The notes beneath the pieces were generated by a model that ran no database searches, had not been told where the DNA came from, and was given only the letters and a program-made list of their open reading frames with translations. 64,000 nt of DNA from Solirubrobacteraceae bacterium. GTDB taxonomy: Bacteria > Actinomycetota > Thermoleophilia > Solirubrobacterales > Solirubrobacteraceae. The stretch's first letter is position 1. Each line of letters starts with the position of its first letter. The stretch lies in the NCBI GenBank assembly GCA_031177685.1, contig JAPSGI010000005.1, forward strand, positions 124,001-188,000, in the 5' to 3' direction. This document shows, piece by piece, positions 1 through 7,995 of this stretch. The translations under genes were made by a program, and so were the position numbers.

Positions 1-108
1 CGCGATGTAGAACGGCGTGTCGAGCATCCCCTGCACGCACGACTGGTCGCAGATCCCCCTGCGCAGCTGGCAGACGCACTCCTTGCCGGCGTAGGCCTGG
101 GCGGGCAT
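1..108 (-). CDS. cysteine-rich protein, N-terminal fragment
   Basis: An ATG at position 108 opens a minus-strand frame that stays open for 36 codons and runs off the left edge, so only the N-terminus is visible. It carries four cysteines at residues 11, 13, 20 and 24 (C-x-C, then C-x3-C), which would suit metal or Fe-S binding, but no family is recognised. The gene lies 20 bp downstream of the aldehyde dehydrogenase on the same strand, so co-transcription is plausible. There is no Shine-Dalgarno sequence; a TACCCT element just upstream could give a near-leaderless transcript. The function is unknown, and the reading frame could still be spurious. Confidence 0.4.
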   Translation of the reverse strand, partial: MPAQAYAGKECVCQLRRGICDQSCVQGMLDTPFYIA

Positions 109-128
109 GGCTACAGGGTAGAGGGCGC

Positions 129-1721
129 CTAGCGGCGGCCGAAGGACCGCAGCGTGCGCCCGACGAGCCGCGCCAGCGGTACGCCGCCCTCGCGCAGCGC
201 CGCCTGGCGGTCGGCGTCGCGCTGCGAGTAGATGAGCTTCGCCGTGGCCCCCAGCGCGCGGCCAAGCGTCTCGTCGTAGGGGTGCCACCAGAAGTTGCGC
301 ACCCAGCCCGGCTCGTGCGTCACCAGCTTGACGTTCACGCACTCGTAGAAGCCGAACTTGGAGTGGGCGCGGCCGAGTCCGGAGTCCTTGACGCCGCCCC
401 ACGAGCACTGGCAGGCGCCGTGGGAGTACATGTGGTCGTTGAGCCACACCATCCCCGACTCGATCTCGCGCGCCATGCGCTCGCCGCGGTGGCGGTCGCG
501 CGTCCAGATCGACGCGCCCAGGCCGAAGTCCGAGTCGTTGGCCAGCTCGACCGCCTCGTCCTCGGAGTCCACGACGACGATCGGCAGGACCGGTCCGAAG
601 ACCTCCTCGCGCATGATCCGCATGTCGTGGGTCACGCCGGTCAGGACGGCCGGCGCGTAGAACGCGCCATCGCAGCCCGGGACCTCCGTCGGCCCCCCGC
701 ACTCCAGCGTCGCCCCGCTCGCCACCGCGTCGTCCACCAGCTCGCGGACCGTCTCGAACTGGTCGCGCGAGGCCATCGGGCCGACCTGCGTGTCCCAGCT
801 CAGCGGGTCGCCGACGTGCAGGCGCCGGGCGCCGGCCACCACGCCCGCGGTGAAACGGTCCGCCACCTCGCGCATCACGTACACGCGCTCGATCCCCGAG
901 CACGTCTGCCCGGCGTTGGCGAACCCGCCCCACAGCGCGCCCGAGATCGCGTTGGGCAGGTGCGCGTCGGCGAGCACGAGCATCGGGTCCTTGCCCCCCA
1001 GCTCGAGCACGGAGCCCTTCAGCTGCCTGGCGCACGCTTCGCCCACGCCGCGCCCCACCTCCACGGACCCGGTGAAGAACACCTTGGCCACGCTGGACTC
1101 CACCAGCGCCTGGCCGACCGCGCCGCCGCCGTGGACGGTCCGCACGATGCCCTCCGGCAGCCCGGCGCGCTCGAACACGTAGCGGATGCGCTCGCCGATC
1201 AGGCACGTCAGGGAGGCTGGCTTGAGCACGACGCCGTTGCCGGCCATGAGCGCCATTGCGACCTCGCCCAGCGGGATCGTCCACGGATAGTTCCACGGGG
1301 CGATGACCCCGACCACGCCCAGCGGGTCGTAGGCGAAGTGCGCCCGCTTGGTCTTGAAGTACGGCTGCGGGAAGCCGACCTTCTCGTCGGCCAGGATCTT
1401 CGGCCCGGCCTCGGCGACCCAGTGCAGGGCGTCGACGGTGGGGACGATCTCCATCAGGTACGCCTCGGTCCGCGGCTTGCCCTGCTCGCACGCGATCAGG
1501 TCGCGGATGTCGTCCATCTCGTCGAGGATCACCTGGGCGGCGCGGCGTAGGTGGCGCCCCCGCTCGGCCGGCGGCAGCTGCGACCAGAACGGCTGGACCT
1601 GCGCGACCTCGTCGACGACGCGCTGCACGTCCTCGGGCGCGATCGCCGGCACCGCACCGAGCCGCTCCCCGGTGGTGGGCGAGAACGACTCCAGCGTCTG
1701 GCGCGGGGCGGCGACGGCCAT
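129..1721 (-). CDS. NAD(P)-dependent aldehyde dehydrogenase
   Basis: This 530-residue enzyme of the aldehyde dehydrogenase superfamily oxidises an aldehyde to the acid using NAD(P) in the cytoplasm; the substrate cannot be told from sequence. The family residues are visible: Asn144 in the APWNYP motif, general base Glu240 in LELGGK, and nucleophile Cys274 in GQTCSG. The protein is about 40-50 residues longer than typical members because of a basic C-terminal tail after residue ~475. Such a tail is seen in some membrane-associated or long-chain aldehyde dehydrogenases, and that link is inference. The start is an ATG at 1721. A Cys-rich partial gene follows 20 bp downstream and a secreted protein gene lies 16 bp upstream, all on the same strand. 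Confidence 0.9.
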   Translation of the reverse strand: MAVAAPRQTLESFSPTTGERLGAVPAIAPEDVQRVVDEVAQVQPFWSQLPPAERGRHLRRAAQVILDEMDDIRDLIACEQGKPRTEAYLMEIVPTVDALHWVAEAGPKILADEKVGFPQPYFKTKRAHFAYDPLGVVGVIAPWNYPWTIPLGEVAMALMAGNGVVLKPASLTCLIGERIRYVFERAGLPEGIVRTVHGGGAVGQALVESSVAKVFFTGSVEVGRGVGEACARQLKGSVLELGGKDPMLVLADAHLPNAISGALWGGFANAGQTCSGIERVYVMREVADRFTAGVVAGARRLHVGDPLSWDTQVGPMASRDQFETVRELVDDAVASGATLECGGPTEVPGCDGAFYAPAVLTGVTHDMRIMREEVFGPVLPIVVVDSEDEAVELANDSDFGLGASIWTRDRHRGERMAREIESGMVWLNDHMYSHGACQCSWGGVKDSGLGRAHSKFGFYECVNVKLVTHEPGWVRNFWWHPYDETLGRALGATAKLIYSQRDADRQAALREGGVPLARLVGRTLRSFGRR

Positions 1722-1737
1722 GCCGCCGCCGATTATC

Positions 1738-2157
1738 TCAGCGCCGGGCGGTGAACCGGCCGCGGTCGGTACACAGGCCGGTCTCGTCGAACACGCCGAT
1801 GGCGCGCCGGCCCGAGAACCGGATGGTCAGGCGCGTCCAGGACTCGGCCGAGCGCACCGGGCGGTAGGTGATCTTCATACTGCCGCGCAGGATCCGGTTG
1901 GAGCCCTCGATGGCCTGCATGCTGGGCCGGTACACGATCGTCCGCAGCAGCGGCTGGCCGGCGCAGTAGGCGGTCACCGCCTTGATCTCCACGAAGGTGA
2001 CCCGGGCGTTGGTGCGCTTCACAGTCACCTTTCCGTAGCGGAAGCTCGGGTCGGTGCTGGTGGCCTGGCCGCGGTAGGTGTCGGCGGCGTGCGCCGGTGC
2101 GGCGGCGAGGAGCATGAGGAGCGCGACCAGCGCGACAGCGGGTGGGATCCGTCCCAT
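1738..2157 (-). CDS. secreted hypothetical protein
   Basis: This 139-residue protein has a clear Sec signal peptide: arginine at residue 3, a hydrophobic stretch to about residue 20, and an AHA|AD cleavage site near residue 24. The mature part is about 115 residues, predicted mostly beta, with only two cysteines (one in the middle, one near the C-terminus) that could form a disulfide after export. No enzymatic motif is recognisable. It sits upstream of the aldehyde dehydrogenase on the same strand with a 16-bp gap and starts at an ATG. Exported two-cysteine beta proteins of unknown role are common in soil actinobacteria; the function here is unknown. Confidence 0.65.
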   Translation of the reverse strand: MGRIPPAVALVALLMLLAAAPAHAADTYRGQATSTDPSFRYGKVTVKRTNARVTFVEIKAVTAYCAGQPLLRTIVYRPSMQAIEGSNRILRGSMKITYRPVRSAESWTRLTIRFSGRRAIGVFDETGLCTDRGRFTARR

Positions 2158-2192
2158 CAGGTGCGCAGCATAGACGACGCCGGGGCGGACGC

Positions 2193-2567
2193 CTACGCGA
2201 CGCGACGCGCGCGGGCCCGGCCCAGCAGCGCGGCGGCGAGCAGCTCGGCGAGGCCGCAGGTGAGCCGCTCGTCCACGACCAGCGTCTCGGGCTCGGCGTC
2301 CGGCCGTGCGAGGTCGATCGCGCCCACGCCGACGATCGCCTCGGTCCCCGCGATCGGCGCCGTGGCGCAGATCACCGCCCGGCGCGTCGGGTCGTAGCGG
2401 ACGAGCCGCTCCAGCGCGACGTCACCCGCCTCGATCCCCCGCCGCTCCAGCAGGTCGCGCAGCGCCGGCGCGTCCGAGCGTCGGGCGTAGCGCAGCCGCA
2501 CCCGCGGCCCCGCGGGCAGCTCATACGTGCGCGCAAGCAGCGCGCCCGGATCGAGAGGCTCGACCAT
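2193..2567 (-). CDS. GNAT-fold acetyltransferase-like protein
   Basis: This 124-residue protein has an N-terminal stretch (about residues 22-45, VRLRYARRSDAPALRDLL) that matches the first strand and helix of GNAT N-acetyltransferases, where the R-x-x-D/A-x-x-L pattern is typical. The central and C-terminal parts continue as alternating strands and helices, but the acetyl-CoA pyrophosphate loop (Q/RxxGxG/A) is not obvious. It may therefore be a truncated or non-catalytic member. An ATG at 2567 directly follows a GTG at 2570, and either could be used; no Shine-Dalgarno is seen. It lies between the secreted protein and rarA, all on the minus strand. Substrate unknown. Confidence 0.55.
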   Translation of the reverse strand: MVEPLDPGALLARTYELPAGPRVRLRYARRSDAPALRDLLERRGIEAGDVALERLVRYDPTRRAVICATAPIAGTEAIVGVGAIDLARPDAEPETLVVDERLTCGLAELLAAALLGRARARRVA

Positions 2568-2620
2568 CACCCGTTCAGGGTGGCACTACCGACCGCGAAT
2601 CCGCCCCTGCGTGACCAGCC

Positions 2621-3943
2621 TCACACGTCGCGGCCGCGCGCCCGGCGGATCTCCGCGAGGCGCTCGGCCAGCGCGGCCTCGGCCTCGTCGGGGGCGTAGA
2701 AGCGCTCGTCCTCCAGGCCGGGTGGCATGACCTCCTGCTCGCCCAGGTGGCCGGGGTGGCGGTGGGGGTTGTCGTAGCCCTTGCCGCGGCCCGAGCGTTC
2801 GCGCGCCAGGGCATACCCGGACGAGCGGACGTGGTCGGGCGGGGGCTTGGCGCCGTGCTCGCGGATGTGGCCGCGCGCCGCCCCGATCGCGCGTTTCGCG
2901 GCGTCGGACTTGGGGGCCAGGGACAGATAGATGGCGGCCTGGGCGAGGGCGAACTGGCATTCCGGCAGCCCCACGTGCTCGACGGCGTGTGCCGCGGCGA
3001 CCGCCACCTCGAGCGCCCGCGGGTCGGCGTTGCCCACGTCCTCGGAGGCGAGGATCACCATGCGCCGCACGATGAAGCGCGGGTCCTCGCCGCCCTCCAG
3101 CATGACCGCCAGGTAGTAGAGCGAAGCGTCGGGGTCCGAGGCGCGGGTCGCCTTGATCCAGGCCGAGATCGTGTCGTAGTGCTGGTCGGCCTGGCGGTCG
3201 TAGCGCAGCGCCTTGCGCTGCAGCGCGTCCTCGGCGTGCGCGAGCGTCAGCGGACCGCCGCCGGCGGTCTCGCACGCCAGCTCCAGCGCGGACAGCGCCG
3301 CGCGCGCGTCCCCGCCGGCGCGGTTGGCCAGGAACTCCAGGACCTCCTCGGGCACCTGCGCGTCGCCGCACTCGCCGCGCTCCAGCGCGCGCTCCAGCAG
3401 CGCCCGCAGGTGGTCGGGCCCCAGCGCGCGCAGCTCGTACACCGACGTGCGCGAGAGCAGCGCCGCGTTGACCTCGAAGTACGGGTTCTCGGTCGTCGCC
3501 CCGATCAGCGCGATCAGCCCCTCCTCGACCGCCGGCAGCAGCGCGTCCTGCTGGGCCTTGTTGAAGCGGTGGATCTCGTCCAGGAAGAACACGGTCCCCT
3601 CGCCGGTCGTCTGCCGGCGATGCGCCGCACGCTCCAGCACCGCGGCGACCTCCGCCTTGCCGGTGTTCACCGCGCTGGCCTCCTCGAAGGCCGCGTTGGC
3701 GCGCGCGGCGACGATGCGCGCCAGGGTCGTCTTCCCCGACCCCGGCGGGCCGTGCAGGACCATCGAGTGGGGGCGGCCCTCCTCGATCGCCCGCCGCAGG
3801 GCCGAGCCCTCGCCGAGGACGTGCTCCTGACCCACCACGTCCTCCAACCCGGTCGGGCGCATCCGCACGGCCAGCGGCGCCTCGGCCGGCGGAACCGGGG
3901 TCCGGCCGCGCGGCGCGTCGTCGGCGTCGAACAGGCGCTGCAC
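2621..3943 (-). CDS. rarA: replication-associated recombination protein A (RarA/MgsA AAA ATPase)
   Basis: This cytoplasmic AAA+ ATPase of the RarA/MgsA/WRNIP1 family acts at stalled replication forks. It shows Walker A GPPGSGKT near residue 65, a DEIH Walker B near residue 122, an arginine-finger/sensor region with TTENPYFEVNAAL, and the C-terminal tetramerisation segment with ASLYYLAVMLEGGEDPRFIVRR. The frame is open upstream to a TTG at 4000, but the GTG at 3943 gives a start VQRLFDAD that resembles the short N-termini of actinobacterial homologues and 440 residues, the normal length. It is divergent from the TauE-type permease gene, with 68 bp between them. RarA is non-essential in other bacteria and modulates recombination and SSB-bound fork repair. 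Confidence 0.92.
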   Translation of the reverse strand: MQRLFDADDAPRGRTPVPPAEAPLAVRMRPTGLEDVVGQEHVLGEGSALRRAIEEGRPHSMVLHGPPGSGKTTLARIVAARANAAFEEASAVNTGKAEVAAVLERAAHRRQTTGEGTVFFLDEIHRFNKAQQDALLPAVEEGLIALIGATTENPYFEVNAALLSRTSVYELRALGPDHLRALLERALERGECGDAQVPEEVLEFLANRAGGDARAALSALELACETAGGGPLTLAHAEDALQRKALRYDRQADQHYDTISAWIKATRASDPDASLYYLAVMLEGGEDPRFIVRRMVILASEDVGNADPRALEVAVAAAHAVEHVGLPECQFALAQAAIYLSLAPKSDAAKRAIGAARGHIREHGAKPPPDHVRSSGYALARERSGRGKGYDNPHRHPGHLGEQEVMPPGLEDERFYAPDEAEAALAERLAEIRRARGRDV

Positions 3944-4011
3944 GCCGCGAGTATCCCGCGCGCGAGGGACGCCGCGGCCGGACCGGCTGGGCGGCGTCAA
4001 GATGCCGCGCC

Positions 4012-4761
4012 ATGGAGCTCGTCCTGTTCGCCGCCTGGTGCTTCCTCGTCGCGCTCGCCGGCGGCCTGGTCGGCCTGGTCCTGGGCAACCTGCGGCTGCC
4101 CGCGACCGTCCTGGTCGGCTCCTCGCCCGCGGCGGCCGCGGGCGCCAACCTCGGGATCAGCGCGGTGGCTGCGGCGGCGGCGGCGATCGCCCACGTCCGC
4201 GCCGGCCGGATCAACTGGCCGCTGTTCGCGTGGATGGCGCCGCCGTCGGTCGCCGGCGCGCTGGTGGGCGGCTACGTCGGCGGCGTGCTGCCCGGCGACG
4301 CGCTGCTCGCGGTCATCGCGACCGTCCTGCTGTACTCGGGCCTCGACCTCCTGCGCTGGACGCCGCCCGCCGCCCATCCCGCGGACGACCCGCCCGAGCT
4401 GGACATCCGGGCGGCCGTGCTCACCGGCTTCGGGATCGGCCTGCTGGGCGGCATCGTGGGCCTGATCCTGGGGTCGCTGCGCATGCCGGCGCTGCTGCGG
4501 GTCGTCCACGAGACGCCCCGGCGCGCCGTGGGGACGAACGTCACCGTGGGACTGTGCGTGGGCATCGCGGGCGTGCTCGGGCACCTGCCCGCCGAGTCGC
4601 CCGACTGGAGGCTGCTCGCGGTGGGCGCGGCCGCGTCCATCCCGGGCGCCCTGCTCGGCGCGCGCCTGACGGGCCGGCTGTCGCCGCGTCAGCTCGTGCG
4701 CGCGATCGCCGCCGTGCTGCTCGTCGCGGCCGCCGCGATGGCGGCGCAGGCGCTGTCGTGA
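4012..4761 (+). CDS. TauE/SafE-family anion permease
   Basis: This 249-residue integral membrane protein has about seven to eight hydrophobic segments arranged as two similar halves. Each half begins with a glycine-rich helix of the type GGLVGLVLGNLRLPA (near residue 17) and GGIVGLILGSLRMPA (near residue 145), each followed by a GAN/GTN motif. That internal duplication is the hallmark of the TauE/SafE (DUF81) family, which exports or imports small organic or sulfur anions such as sulfoacetate and sulfite. The substrate cannot be deduced. The start ATG at 4012 diverges from rarA and there is no obvious partner gene, so it is probably monocistronic or leads into the peptidase gene 26 bp downstream. 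Confidence 0.85.
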   Translation: MELVLFAAWCFLVALAGGLVGLVLGNLRLPATVLVGSSPAAAAGANLGISAVAAAAAAIAHVRAGRINWPLFAWMAPPSVAGALVGGYVGGVLPGDALLAVIATVLLYSGLDLLRWTPPAAHPADDPPELDIRAAVLTGFGIGLLGGIVGLILGSLRMPALLRVVHETPRRAVGTNVTVGLCVGIAGVLGHLPAESPDWRLLAVGAAASIPGALLGARLTGRLSPRQLVRAIAAVLLVAAAAMAAQALS

Positions 4762-4787
4762 GTGCCGCTCGCGACTAGCATGGCTGC

Positions 4788-6095
4788 GTGGCCGATCTTC
4801 AGCAGGAGGCGGTCGAGCTGCTCCAGCGGCTCATCCGCTTCGACACGGTCAACCCGCCCGGCGACGAGCGCGAGGCGCAGGAGTTCCTGCGCGGCTACCT
4901 GGAGGAGGCCGGCTTCGGATGCGAGCTGCTCGGCGCGCGGGAGGGCCGCCCGAACCTGATCGCTCGGCTGCGCGGCGAGACCGAGGGCCCCACCCTCGGC
5001 TACCTCTCGCACGTCGACACCGTCCTCGCCAGCCCGCCGGAGTGGACGCACGATCCGTGGGCCGGCGACCTCCAGGACGGCTTCGTGTGGGGCCGCGGCG
5101 CGCAGGACATGAAGTCCCAGACCGCCGCGGAGGCCGCCGCCGCGGCATCGCTGGCGCGTGCCGGCTGGCGCCCCGCGCACGGCGAGCTGAAGCTGATCTG
5201 CATGGTGGACGAGGAGGCGGGCGGCCACCTGGGAGCCAAGTTCCTCACCGAGCGACACCCCGACAAGGTGCGCTGCGACTACGTGGTCAACGAGGGCGGC
5301 GGATCGGTCATGGAGCACGACGGCCGCCGGGTCTACGGACTGTGCTGCGCCGAGAAGGGCGTGTTCCGCTTCGCGCTCACCACGGACGGCGTGGCCGGCC
5401 ACGCGTCGATTCCGCGCATCGGCGACAACGCGCTGCTCAAGCTGGCTCCGCTGCTCGCCCGTCTGGGCGAGCGCCAGCCCTCCCTGGACGTGGGGCCCGA
5501 GTCCCGCGCGCAGCTGGCCGCGCTGGTGGGCGACGAGAACCTGGACGGCGACCCCGCGGCCGCGCTGGAGCGGCTGCGCGAGCGCGACCCGGAGCTCGCC
5601 GTCATCGTCGAGCCGACCCTGGGCGTCAGCGTCACGCCCACGCGCGTGCGTGCGTCGGAGAAGATCAACGTCATCCCGTCGCGCGCGGTGCTCGAGGTGG
5701 ATTGCCGCGTGCCGCCCGGCATGGACGAGGACGACGCCCGTGCGCGCATCGAGGAAATCCTGGGGACCGACGGCTACCGGTTCGAGTTCCTCGAGCGCGT
5801 GGTCGGCAACCGCTCGCCGGTGGACGGCCCGCTGGCGGACGCCATCGAGACGTGGATCGGGGCGCAGGACCCCGGCGCGCGGGTCGTCCCCACGATGCTC
5901 CAGGGCTTCACCGACTCGCGCTGGTTTCGCCACGCCTTCCCCGACTGCCGCGCGTACGGGTTCTTCCCGCAGCGCCACATGACGCTCAGCCAGACCACGC
6001 CGCTCGTCCACGGCCCCGACGAGCGCATCGACGTGCGCGACATGGGCTTCGCCGCCGCGTTCTACCGCGACCTGGCCGTGGAGCTCCTCGGATGA
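4788..6095 (+). CDS. M20-family metallopeptidase/deacylase
   Basis: This 435-residue cytoplasmic member of the M20/ArgE/DapE di-zinc hydrolase family cleaves an amide or peptide bond of an N-acyl amino acid or dipeptide. The metal ligands and catalytic residues can be read: His75-x-Asp77 in SHVDTV, Asp107 in GRGAQDMK, Glu142-Glu143 in MVDEEAGG, and a C-terminal His near 414 in the TPLVHGPDE segment. A dimerisation (lid) domain fills the middle. The GTG at 4788 is the sensible start because the nearby ATG at 4780 is out of frame. The stop overlaps the next start (ATGA), indicating translational coupling with the DUF1385 gene. The exact substrate is open: acetylornithine deacetylase, desuccinylase and dipeptidase are all possible. 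Confidence 0.9.
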   Translation: MADLQQEAVELLQRLIRFDTVNPPGDEREAQEFLRGYLEEAGFGCELLGAREGRPNLIARLRGETEGPTLGYLSHVDTVLASPPEWTHDPWAGDLQDGFVWGRGAQDMKSQTAAEAAAAASLARAGWRPAHGELKLICMVDEEAGGHLGAKFLTERHPDKVRCDYVVNEGGGSVMEHDGRRVYGLCCAEKGVFRFALTTDGVAGHASIPRIGDNALLKLAPLLARLGERQPSLDVGPESRAQLAALVGDENLDGDPAAALERLRERDPELAVIVEPTLGVSVTPTRVRASEKINVIPSRAVLEVDCRVPPGMDEDDARARIEEILGTDGYRFEFLERVVGNRSPVDGPLADAIETWIGAQDPGARVVPTMLQGFTDSRWFRHAFPDCRAYGFFPQRHMTLSQTTPLVHGPDERIDVRDMGFAAAFYRDLAVELLG

Positions 6096-6874
6096 CGGAG
6101 AAGCTGCGCCTCGGCGGCATGGCGCTGCGCAACGGCCTGCTGGTCCACGGTCCGACGCACTGGGCCGCGGCGGTGCGCGACGAGGCCGGCGAGCTGCGCG
6201 TGGCCTCCGGTCCCAAGCCGCGGTTGCGGCGCTTCGACTCGGTGCCCGGCGTGCGCGGCGTCGCGCGCCTGGCCGAGGCCTTCGCGGTCATCCCGCTGGT
6301 CAAGCGTGCGCTGCCGGCCGCGCGGCTGCCCTTCCAGGACACCGGCGTGCTCGCGGCGGCCGCCGGCGCGGCCGCCGCCGGCACCCTGGTGCGCCGCCGC
6401 GCCGGTGGCACCGCGGGCGAAGCCGCGGCGGGCGTCGCGTCCCTGGCCCCGGCGCTGCTGGCGCTGCGCGGCGGCGACACCGCCGCATATCACGGGGTCG
6501 AGCACAAGTCGATCGCCGCCTACGAGGCGGGCAGCGAAGACGCGGCGGACGCGGCCAAGGAGCACGACCGCTGTGGCTCGAACCTGGTGGCGCCGATGCT
6601 GGCGGCCAACGTGGCCGGCGCCGCGCTGCTGCGCCGGGCGGTGGAGCGTCCAGGCCCGCTGGCCAACGCGGCCGTGGCCGTCGGCTCGATGGCGGTCGCC
6701 GTGGAGGTGTTCGCGTGGGCCGACCGACACGGCGACACGCGCCTGGCCCGCGCGCTGCGCCGCCCCGGCTACGAGATCCAGCGGCACATGGGCACGCGCG
6801 AGCCGACGGCGGAGCAGCTGGACGTGGGTCGCGCCGCGCTCGCCGAGATCGTGCGCGTCGAGTTGCGGCCATGA
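6092..6874 (+). CDS. DUF1385 (YqhQ-like) membrane protein
   Basis: This 260-residue protein of the DUF1385 family carries the diagnostic YHGVEHKSIAAYE motif (His134 and His138) followed by an RCGSN segment, as in Bacillus YqhQ. N-terminal residues 1-30 contain the usual GGMALRNGLLVHGP element. Several alanine/glycine-rich hydrophobic stretches (about 85-125 and 170-215) suggest membrane association. The conserved histidines look like a metal site, but no reaction is known for the family. It overlaps the peptidase gene by 4 nt upstream and the phosphoribosyltransferase gene by 4 nt downstream (both ATGA), so all three are very probably translated from one mRNA. Confidence 0.85.
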   Translation: MTEKLRLGGMALRNGLLVHGPTHWAAAVRDEAGELRVASGPKPRLRRFDSVPGVRGVARLAEAFAVIPLVKRALPAARLPFQDTGVLAAAAGAAAAGTLVRRRAGGTAGEAAAGVASLAPALLALRGGDTAAYHGVEHKSIAAYEAGSEDAADAAKEHDRCGSNLVAPMLAANVAGAALLRRAVERPGPLANAAVAVGSMAVAVEVFAWADRHGDTRLARALRRPGYEIQRHMGTREPTAEQLDVGRAALAEIVRVELRP

Positions 6875-7968
6875 GCTCGCAGGCGGTCCGCGAGCGCCTG
6901 TCGCCCGGCGTGTTCCGCCTGCCCGCGGAGAAGATCCGCGAGGGCTACTACTCCGACGCCTACTTCAACCACACCAAGCACCTGCTCGAGGAGGACGGCC
7001 GCCATGCCCACGCGGTCGTACAGGTCTTCCAGAAGAAGCGCTCGCTGCTGGGCGGCGTCGACGAGGCGATCGCGGTCCTGAAGGAGTGCTCGGGGCGCCA
7101 CGGCCCGGACGGGGAGTGGGTCGGCGGCTGGGAGGAGCTGGAGGTCCACGCCCTGTACGAGGGGGACGAGATCGCGCCGCACGAGACCGTCATGACGATC
7201 GCGGGCGACCTCTCGCTGTTCGTGCACCTCGAGACGGTCTACCTGGGCTGCCTGGCGCGACGCAGCCTGGTCATGCGCAACGTCCGCGAGGTCGTGGACG
7301 CCGCGGCCGGGAAGCCGATCTTCTACTTCCCCGCCCGCCACGACCACTGGCTCGTGCAGACCGGGGACGGCTGGGCCGCGCACGTCGCGGGGGCCATCGG
7401 CGTGTCCACCGACGCACAGGCCTCGTGGTGGGGCGGACGCGGGATGGGGACCGTCCCGCACGGCGTGATCGCGGCCTACGGCGGCGACACGGTCCTGGCG
7501 TCGCGCAAGTTCGCCGAGCGCTTCGCCCGCGAGATGAACGTCACGGTGCTGGTGGACTTCGACAACCACTCCGTCGACACGGCGCTGGCGGTCGCCGACG
7601 CGCTGGGCGAGCGCCTGTGGGGCGTGCGGCTGGACACCTCCGAGACGCTGGTCGACCGCTCGCTGCTGGACGAGATGGGGACGTTCGACCCGCGCGGCGT
7701 CAATCCGCGCCTCGTCGAGAAGGTGCGCGCGGCGCTGGACGCCGCGGGGCACCGGCACGTGCGGATCGTCGTCTCCGGGGGCTTCGACGCCGCCCGCATC
7801 CGGGAGTTCGAGGCGGCGGGCGTCCCGGTCGACGCCTACGGGGTCGGCTCCTCGCTGATCCGCGGACAGAACGACTTCACCGCGGACGTGGTTATGGTCG
7901 ACGGCCGCCCGTGCGCGAAGGCCGGCCGCCGCTATCTGCCGAACCCCCGGTTGGAGAAGGTTGAGTGA
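6871..7968 (+). CDS. pncB: nicotinate phosphoribosyltransferase
   Basis: This 365-residue enzyme belongs to the nicotinate/quinolinate phosphoribosyltransferase superfamily and is expected to convert nicotinate and PRPP to nicotinate mononucleotide in the NAD salvage pathway. The family features seen are the N-terminal substrate segment GYYSDAYFNHT (residues 25-35), the phosphate-binding strand GVRLDTSETL near residue 250, and the C-terminal glycine-rich motif VSGGFDAARI followed by YGVGSSLIRGQNDFTADVV. The length is at the short end for PncB, matching the compact actinobacterial and archaeal form. It is translationally coupled (ATGA) to DUF1385, with ftsH 27 bp downstream. Nicotinamide phosphoribosyltransferase activity is a less likely alternative. 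Confidence 0.85.
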   Translation: MSSQAVRERLSPGVFRLPAEKIREGYYSDAYFNHTKHLLEEDGRHAHAVVQVFQKKRSLLGGVDEAIAVLKECSGRHGPDGEWVGGWEELEVHALYEGDEIAPHETVMTIAGDLSLFVHLETVYLGCLARRSLVMRNVREVVDAAAGKPIFYFPARHDHWLVQTGDGWAAHVAGAIGVSTDAQASWWGGRGMGTVPHGVIAAYGGDTVLASRKFAERFAREMNVTVLVDFDNHSVDTALAVADALGERLWGVRLDTSETLVDRSLLDEMGTFDPRGVNPRLVEKVRAALDAAGHRHVRIVVSGGFDAARIREFEAAGVPVDAYGVGSSLIRGQNDFTADVVMVDGRPCAKAGRRYLPNPRLEKVE

Positions 7969-7995
7969 TCCCGGCGCCCGACCGATGAAGCCCTG

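Noticed and set aside
282-1550. Plus-strand open frame opposite the first aldehyde dehydrogenase
   Set aside because: Arg/His/Val-rich translation with no motif; the minus strand has all aldehyde dehydrogenase catalytic residues.
3944-4000. TTG at 4000 as the rarA start
   Set aside because: It would add 19 residues without similarity to RarA N-termini and reach close to the divergent permease start; the GTG at 3943 fits better.
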